NCBI RefSeq assembly: GCF_900103035.1
Contig: NZ_FMWO01000102.1
Span: forward strand, 54,203 to 118,202
Length of the DNA: 64,000 nucleotides
Reading direction: 5' to 3'
From: Nitrosomonas mobilis
Lineage (GTDB): Bacteria > Pseudomonadota > Gammaproteobacteria > Burkholderiales > Nitrosomonadaceae
Positions 59,840 through 64,000 of this stretch are shown piece by piece (position 1 is the stretch's first letter; each line of letters begins with the position of its first letter). Both the position numbers and the translations under genes were made by a program. The notes beneath the pieces were generated by a model. It had not been told where the DNA came from. It ran no database searches and saw only the letters and a list, made by a program, of their open reading frames with translations.

Positions 59840-60578
59840 TTATTGAGTAACCCTGGTTAAAACAGGTGTTGCCGCTGGATCCTTAAAATCCGTATTATTA
59901 TCGCTGAATCTCCCCAGAATCAGTTGCTCCCCGCTCTGACGCACCTCGATTAGATGATTTTGAAAAAATGAAAAAATGAAAAAATGAAAAAATGAAAAAG
60001 TGTCGCCTCCTCTATTACTCTCCGCTATCTGCCATAAATCCATACACTCAGTTCTCGGTCAAACTGGGGACAACATCACGCCCACCAATATCCGGGTGCC
60101 CAGCAGCAGAGCCGGAGACAATTTGTGCGGAAAAATTGGCTCCACTGCCACAATTTATGCCACTTACTGTACCGCCAATTCCTCTGAATGTATAAAGAGA
60201 GCGACTTTGATTAAGCAGGGTCGGGCCTTCCAGTAATAAACACAGCCCGCTCTGGGTGCGATAAAGTCCTGGCGTAATATCCGCTGATCGAACCGGGTTG
60301 GGAAGGGAAGGTGCGACAGAGGAAATTTTCTCGAACACAAAGCCCTGGTTGAGCAGGAAGGTAAACTTGAAGGTGGCATCATAAAGCGCAGTCTGACCAG
60401 TGTTAATATCTGTCACCGGTATGCGAATCATATTGATATTGCGCCCGGCGCCCACCACATGGCCCGAGTGAAAATCGATACTAAGATTAGTGCCTGGGAT
60501 CACTTCTGCTGATGCTGCAGTTGTCAGCATACTAATCAAGGATTATGCGAGTACTGTGAACAATGTTCTGGATTTCAT
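59840..60578 (-). pseudogene. Broken secreted-protein gene (stop in signal peptide; 3' frame break)
   Basis: A GGGGAG site precedes ATG 60578, giving MKSRTLFTVLA, then in-frame TAA (60545-60543), then SLISMLTTAASAEV and about 150 further residues to TGA 60048. Read through, the first 24 residues form a perfect signal peptide, so one nonsense change has cut it. Beyond TGA 60048, another frame (ending 59840) continues for about 65 codons with plausible protein (LIEVRQSGEQLILGRFSDNN) and contains the 8-bp tandem repeat. The mature part (RIPVTDINTG, CLLLEGPTLLNQSRSLYTFRGIGGTVSG) matches no family I know. Confidence 0.55.
59962..60001. repeat. Tandem repeat, 8-bp unit GAAAAAAT x4 plus one variant copy
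   Basis: Four perfect copies of GAAAAAAT (59962-59993) and one GAAAAAGT copy lie in the 3' frame of the broken secreted-protein gene. As 8 is not a multiple of 3, loss or gain of a unit would shift the reading frame. Confidence 0.9.
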
Positions 60579-60955
60579 TTGGATCTCCCCTTATGAATTG
60601 ACAAAAAACCAATACTCAGTACATCTGTTTTATTCTTACCAGACATCATTCATCGTGTCAACTCGGTGTGTAGAGAACCGGGCGATACTTTGTGCGGCAA
60701 ATTATCGCACCCGGCCAAGTGTGTGATCAAGGCGTAATACTGTGCTGATTCAGGCAGGGCAGATAGTAGCGCTGCGCGGCTGCAGGTAGGTGATGAGGCG
60801 ATATTCGGTAGATTTCATCAGGAATAGAGACGATGTGTTTCACACAAAATCAGGCTGTGTACCCGCAATCTTTATCTTCTCAAAATTCATGACTAAACTT
60901 GGCATAATGTAATGTAATGTAATGTAATGTAATGTCGTGGGCGTTCAAGTATGCC
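60579..60955. other. Intergenic region with pentanucleotide repeat, no gene recognised
   Basis: Some 377 bp between the broken secreted-protein gene and the epimerase. It carries the pentanucleotide array at 60905-60934. Otherwise it shows no coding frame or RNA fold that I can support. It should hold the promoter for the secreted-protein gene. Confidence 0.5.
60905..60934. repeat. Tandem repeat (TAATG)6
   Basis: Six perfect copies of TAATG occupy 30 bp, about 22 bp beyond the epimerase stop and 330 bp upstream of the secreted-protein start. Such perfect short arrays are prone to slippage. Confidence 0.95.
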
Positions 60956-61972
60956 CTATGGTCTATTCAGCGATAGCGGGTGTGTTACGTATCCTTGTTG
61001 CACCAACCAGGTTATTTCATCAGTGAGGCTTTCGCGGAGAGGTCTTGGGTTGAACCCAAGCTTCTGTTTGGCCTTGCTGCAGGAAAAATGCATATTTTTG
61101 CCTGCAAGCCGAACCCCGGTCAGCGGTGCAACTGGAGGTTGATGTGTAACATAATCTGCAACAAATTCAGAAATGATGCCTGTGAGTAACGCCACCCAGT
61201 AAGGAATCTGAATATCAGGCATCTTCGAGCCCGTTATTTTCTCGACTATCCGTAGCAATTCCCCGAGCATGAGATTCTCATGGCCTAGAATATAGCGCTC
61301 TCCGATGCTACCGTGGCGTGCAGCAAGAATATGTCCAAAGGCGATATCACGAACATCGGCCATATTCAAGCGACAATCAAGATAGGCGGGTACGCGCCGG
61401 TTCAGGAAGTTCAGCAGCATCCGGGTTGGTGGCGTGATATGAGAGTCACCGGGGCCTATCGGCAGGGTGGGCGAGACGATGATGACAGGTAACCCATTCC
61501 GGGAGGCTTTATGGGCTGCCTGTTCGGCAAGAAACTTGCTTTGACAGTAAGCACCAGGCATATCTTCGAAGCTGCTTTTCACGGATTCATCCAGCAGCTC
61601 GGCCTGGGGAGTTTTTTCAATTAGTACGGATTGTGTCGAAGTGTGGACAAAGGCTTCTATATCAATATGTGCCGCTTCTGCAAGCAGAATACAGGTTCCC
61701 GCATGATTGACCTGGTGAAAAATCTGCTTGTCACGTGCCCATAAGTCTGTATAGGCTGCAAGATGGTAAATTCGTTGTACGCTTTTGCAAGCACGCCGAA
61801 CACAATGTTCATCTGTAATGGAGCCACGTACGACTTCAACAGCCGAAGAAACAGATACGCCGTCAAGTTCCAGTACCCGAACTTCTTCGCCTTGTTCGAG
61901 CAAGCAGTTCACAAGATGCGTTCCAATGAAGCCACCGCCTCCTGTTACTAATGACCGCCCTTGCGCAGACAC
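60956..61972 (-). CDS. NAD-dependent epimerase/dehydratase, HpnA-like extended SDR
   Basis: The 338-residue protein has the SDR nucleotide motif VTGGGGFIGTHLVNCLLEQGEEVRVLEL, YHLAAYTDLW, and the catalytic YxxxK in YCQSKFLAE, with downstream substrate-binding region ADVRDIAFGHILAARHGSIGERYILG. It resembles HpnA-type (hopanoid-associated) and dihydroflavonol-reductase-like enzymes acting on nucleotide sugars or lipids; the exact substrate is not clear. The start is GTG 61972, with AGGAG upstream. It follows the cyclase gene on the same strand. Confidence 0.88.
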   Translation of the reverse strand: MSAQGRSLVTGGGGFIGTHLVNCLLEQGEEVRVLELDGVSVSSAVEVVRGSITDEHCVRRACKSVQRIYHLAAYTDLWARDKQIFHQVNHAGTCILLAEAAHIDIEAFVHTSTQSVLIEKTPQAELLDESVKSSFEDMPGAYCQSKFLAEQAAHKASRNGLPVIIVSPTLPIGPGDSHITPPTRMLLNFLNRRVPAYLDCRLNMADVRDIAFGHILAARHGSIGERYILGHENLMLGELLRIVEKITGSKMPDIQIPYWVALLTGIISEFVADYVTHQPPVAPLTGVRLAGKNMHFSCSKAKQKLGFNPRPLRESLTDEITWLVQQGYVTHPLSLNRP

Positions 61973-62021
61973 TTTAGTTCTCCTTGGATTTTGTTTTCAG
62001 AGAACGGCTCAACCTTTATGT

Positions 62022-63680
62022 TTAACCAGTTGCTGGCTGAGCATAGCAGACTGCTTGTAACTTGCGCTTTCCTCTGAGGTTGACGGTAAAAATACTACCA
62101 TATTGAATTCCGGAGTGGTTGTCTACGCCTATTGCATCATAGAGTTCCTGGCTGATCAGTACTTCGCCTGGCTGGCAAATTTTTTCCAGACGAGCAGCTG
62201 TATTGACCACATCGCCAATCGTGGTCCAGTCAAGTCTGTCAGGAGTGCCGACATTGCCAATGACGACCTTACCCCAATGAATACCGACTCTCAGCAGCAG
62301 CAATTCCTTGCCGGCTTTCATGCGCATGTTATTGATATCCACGGCGTGTTTCTGCATTTCCAACGCGCACAGAACCGCGTTACGTGGTTCTCTGAAAAGC
62401 GCCATTACGCAGTCCCCCATAAATTTATCAATATGCCCGCCAAACTGATTGGTTATTTTGGAAATCCTGCCAAGAATAGAGTTGAGAGTATGAATGACCG
62501 ATTCTTCATTTTCATTGTTTTCGACATAGGTCGTAAAACCAACGATGTCACAAAACAGTACCGCGAGAAAACATTCCTCGTTGCTCAGCTCATTACCACC
62601 CAGTCGGATGACTTCCCGAGCCTTCTGTTCGACCAGTTGTGGCACGTAGTTGCGAGTGATGTTATGCACTCGCGCTTCATTCAGTATGGAGCCCTCAGCA
62701 AGTGAATCCGTAAATTTCTGTTCCAAAGAGACAATCTGCCACAAACTGCGAATTGATGAATCTGCATGGCGATAGCCGCTGACGTTAAACAGGACGAAGA
62801 AAATACCTGACTGGCATGAAAATTTAATACGAACACGGTAATTTTCAAAGGTACCATCGGTAGATTCGAGCACGCTTCCCCAGATGACATCATTGTAGAA
62901 ATGTGTAGGAATCACTGCAGCAAAAGTTTCAACAGCGGCAAAGGTTGTTTTCAGCTTCAGTGCTTGCAACAAACTAGGAGAAATTGACAGCACTTCGCCT
63001 GCACTGGAAAAAATGATCAATCCATAACTCAGCCGGGTAAAAATGGTTTGTAGTTTGTCGTATTCACTGGATGGATCGAGTAACTCCGGATAACCAGGCA
63101 GGACAGCGTGTAACGGTTGAGCTGCAAGCGTACTGTTGCGCGTCAGACATGCGACTGCATAAGCTGAGTCGGCATCTACAGGCGTGCGTTTAGCGAGGGT
63201 GAACCCAATAGCCTCGGCCAGTTTTTTATCCAGGTAAGCCGCATGCTCACAACAGGCCGGATAGTAAATTGATACTAAGGTGTCAGCTGCCTTGGGAAAA
63301 GTAACAATGATTTGAAAATTATTTTTTTTACAAATATTTTCAAGATTACGGTCACCATGTGCATCCAGTTCATTTTGCAGTAGCGTAGTCAATTCATCTG
63401 GCATGTCAGTATCGATGTCAAGATCACGTTTGATGATCTGATGAAATACCTGCTGGTGCATGGTTTTAACCAGATTGCTGACCAGCTTGTGCAATAATAA
63501 TATGGTGGAGTCGAGCAGGCGAGGGCAGTTAAGTTGCTGAAGCGAATAGGCGATATTCTGTTCGAGTGCTACCCAGATATTCTGTTTTAATGACGTGATG
63601 ACAATCGGTGGAAAGATCGACTCATCCTTCCCATCTGTAATGGTATCAACAACCTTTAAGTTGGTCTTAGTGTTGATCAT
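62022..63680 (-). CDS. Adenylate/guanylate cyclase (class III) domain protein
   Basis: The product of about 552 residues has a C-terminal class III cyclase domain (about residues 375-550). Metal-binding aspartates lie in LFCDIVGFT and HIDKFMGDCVMALF, with the transition-state asparagine region TTIGDVVNTAARLEK. A PAS-like segment (about 215-330, LIIFSSAGEVLSISPSLLQALKL) and an alpha-helical N-terminus precede it. It should make cAMP or cGMP in response to a signal. ATG 63680 is chosen; GTG 63686 is also possible. It overlaps the HDOD gene and probably shares its transcript. Confidence 0.92.
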   Translation of the reverse strand: MINTKTNLKVVDTITDGKDESIFPPIVITSLKQNIWVALEQNIAYSLQQLNCPRLLDSTILLLHKLVSNLVKTMHQQVFHQIIKRDLDIDTDMPDELTTLLQNELDAHGDRNLENICKKNNFQIIVTFPKAADTLVSIYYPACCEHAAYLDKKLAEAIGFTLAKRTPVDADSAYAVACLTRNSTLAAQPLHAVLPGYPELLDPSSEYDKLQTIFTRLSYGLIIFSSAGEVLSISPSLLQALKLKTTFAAVETFAAVIPTHFYNDVIWGSVLESTDGTFENYRVRIKFSCQSGIFFVLFNVSGYRHADSSIRSLWQIVSLEQKFTDSLAEGSILNEARVHNITRNYVPQLVEQKAREVIRLGGNELSNEECFLAVLFCDIVGFTTYVENNENEESVIHTLNSILGRISKITNQFGGHIDKFMGDCVMALFREPRNAVLCALEMQKHAVDINNMRMKAGKELLLLRVGIHWGKVVIGNVGTPDRLDWTTIGDVVNTAARLEKICQPGEVLISQELYDAIGVDNHSGIQYGSIFTVNLRGKRKLQAVCYAQPATG

Positions 63681-64000
63681 GTGCACAATACTGAAAAATT
63701 TCGTTATCCATCAGCGTTTGCAGATAGGTTGCCTCAAGCAGCGGGTCAATCAATTCTTCCATCAGGCCATAAATCGATAAATTTTCTCTTAATACTTCGG
63801 GCTCCAGCGGATTTGCGCCAATACCCATTCCTTTGACATAGGTGTTGGCAACTGCCAGACAGAGCAATACCTTATTTTCGGCTTGTTGACTGGAGAGCTG
63901 GTCGAGATTAGTACCTACATAAAGGGAAAATTGTGCTGGCAGGCGCCATTCATGCACCGCCTGTAAGCCGATTTGGCGATGATCAGTACCCAAAAATAAT
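63667..64000 (-). CDS. HDOD-domain protein, C-terminal part (5' end outside window)
   Basis: The frame is open to the window edge and ends at 63667. The visible start FLGTDHRQIGLQAVHEWRLPAQFSLYVG is the second half of an HDOD domain, a catalytically silent HD-like domain used in signalling. The rest (LSIYGLMEELIDPLLEATYLQTLMD) is helical. Its end overlaps the cyclase start, suggesting a signalling pair. TTG 63993 is unlikely to be the true start. Confidence 0.8.
   Translation of the reverse strand, partial: LFLGTDHRQIGLQAVHEWRLPAQFSLYVGTNLDQLSSQQAENKVLLCLAVANTYVKGMGIGANPLEPEVLRENLSIYGLMEELIDPLLEATYLQTLMDNEIFQYCAHDQH

Noticed and set aside
59962..60934. Tandem repeats as a CRISPR array
   Set aside because: Units are 5 or 8 bp with no spacers and there are no cas genes, so they are simple-sequence repeats.

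Overview
The window looks like chromosome from a betaproteobacterium, most likely a Nitrosomonas-type ammonia oxidiser. The support is conserved gene order typical of Betaproteobacteria (hfq-hflX-hflK-hflC-DUF2065-hisZ-purA; lolB-ispE-tRNA-Gln-prs-rplY-pth-ychF; rplU-rpmA-obgE-proB), a DUF3460 gene, homospermidine synthase, and a large glycogen plus sucrose gene block. No amo or hao gene lies here, so the genus is inference.

Layout. 1-6836: a tightly packed, partly overlapping cluster for an amino-deoxysugar and its transfer. It holds a glycosyltransferase-like tail, a GNAT/FemAB-like acyltransferase, a methyltransferase, an FAD-type oxidoreductase, an FdtA-like ketoisomerase, a DegT aminotransferase and a TPR/SPINDLY O-GlcNAc-transferase-like protein. 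7013-9575: a complete IS66-family element with terminal repeats and 8-bp target duplication, nested inside a small MITE-like repeat. 9577-16566: ttcA, a cupredoxin/DUF411/cytochrome c trio (probably copper-related periplasmic proteins), tRNA-Arg(CCG), a CorB-type CBS membrane protein, DUF3460, homospermidine synthase and a DUF457 membrane protein. 16575-29540: storage-carbohydrate region with glgB, glgC, two GH57 enzymes, then a GC-richer sucrose set (PfkB sugar kinase, sucrose-phosphate synthase fused to a phosphatase domain, amylosucrase). 29901-41232: lpdA and proA, rne diverging from rluC, an unknown membrane-anchored protein with an Slp lipoprotein, and minCDE. 41322-58851: dense housekeeping genes. 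58852-64000: an accessory tail with decayed mobile DNA, a small secreted protein, a broken secreted-protein gene beside an 8-bp tandem repeat, an HpnA-like epimerase, a class III nucleotide cyclase and the end of an HDOD protein.

How the genes work together. The carbohydrate block can make ADP-glucose (GlgC), branch glucan (GlgB), reshape it (GH57 enzymes), make sucrose from UDP-glucose and fructose-6-phosphate (SPS/SPP), and either turn sucrose into glucan plus fructose (amylosucrase) or rephosphorylate fructose (sugar kinase). This links the osmolyte sucrose to glycogen. No glycogen synthase (glgA) is present in the window.

Most unusual observations: a short ORF-less group II intron-like remnant directly after the rpmA terminator; the IS66-in-MITE nesting, together with a second IS66 relic after purA whose end runs into another intron-like 5' sequence; a secreted-protein gene with a stop codon inside its signal peptide and an 8-bp tandem repeat just beyond its 3' end; and the sugar cluster ending in a SPINDLY-type transferase, which could be a protein-glycosylation system.
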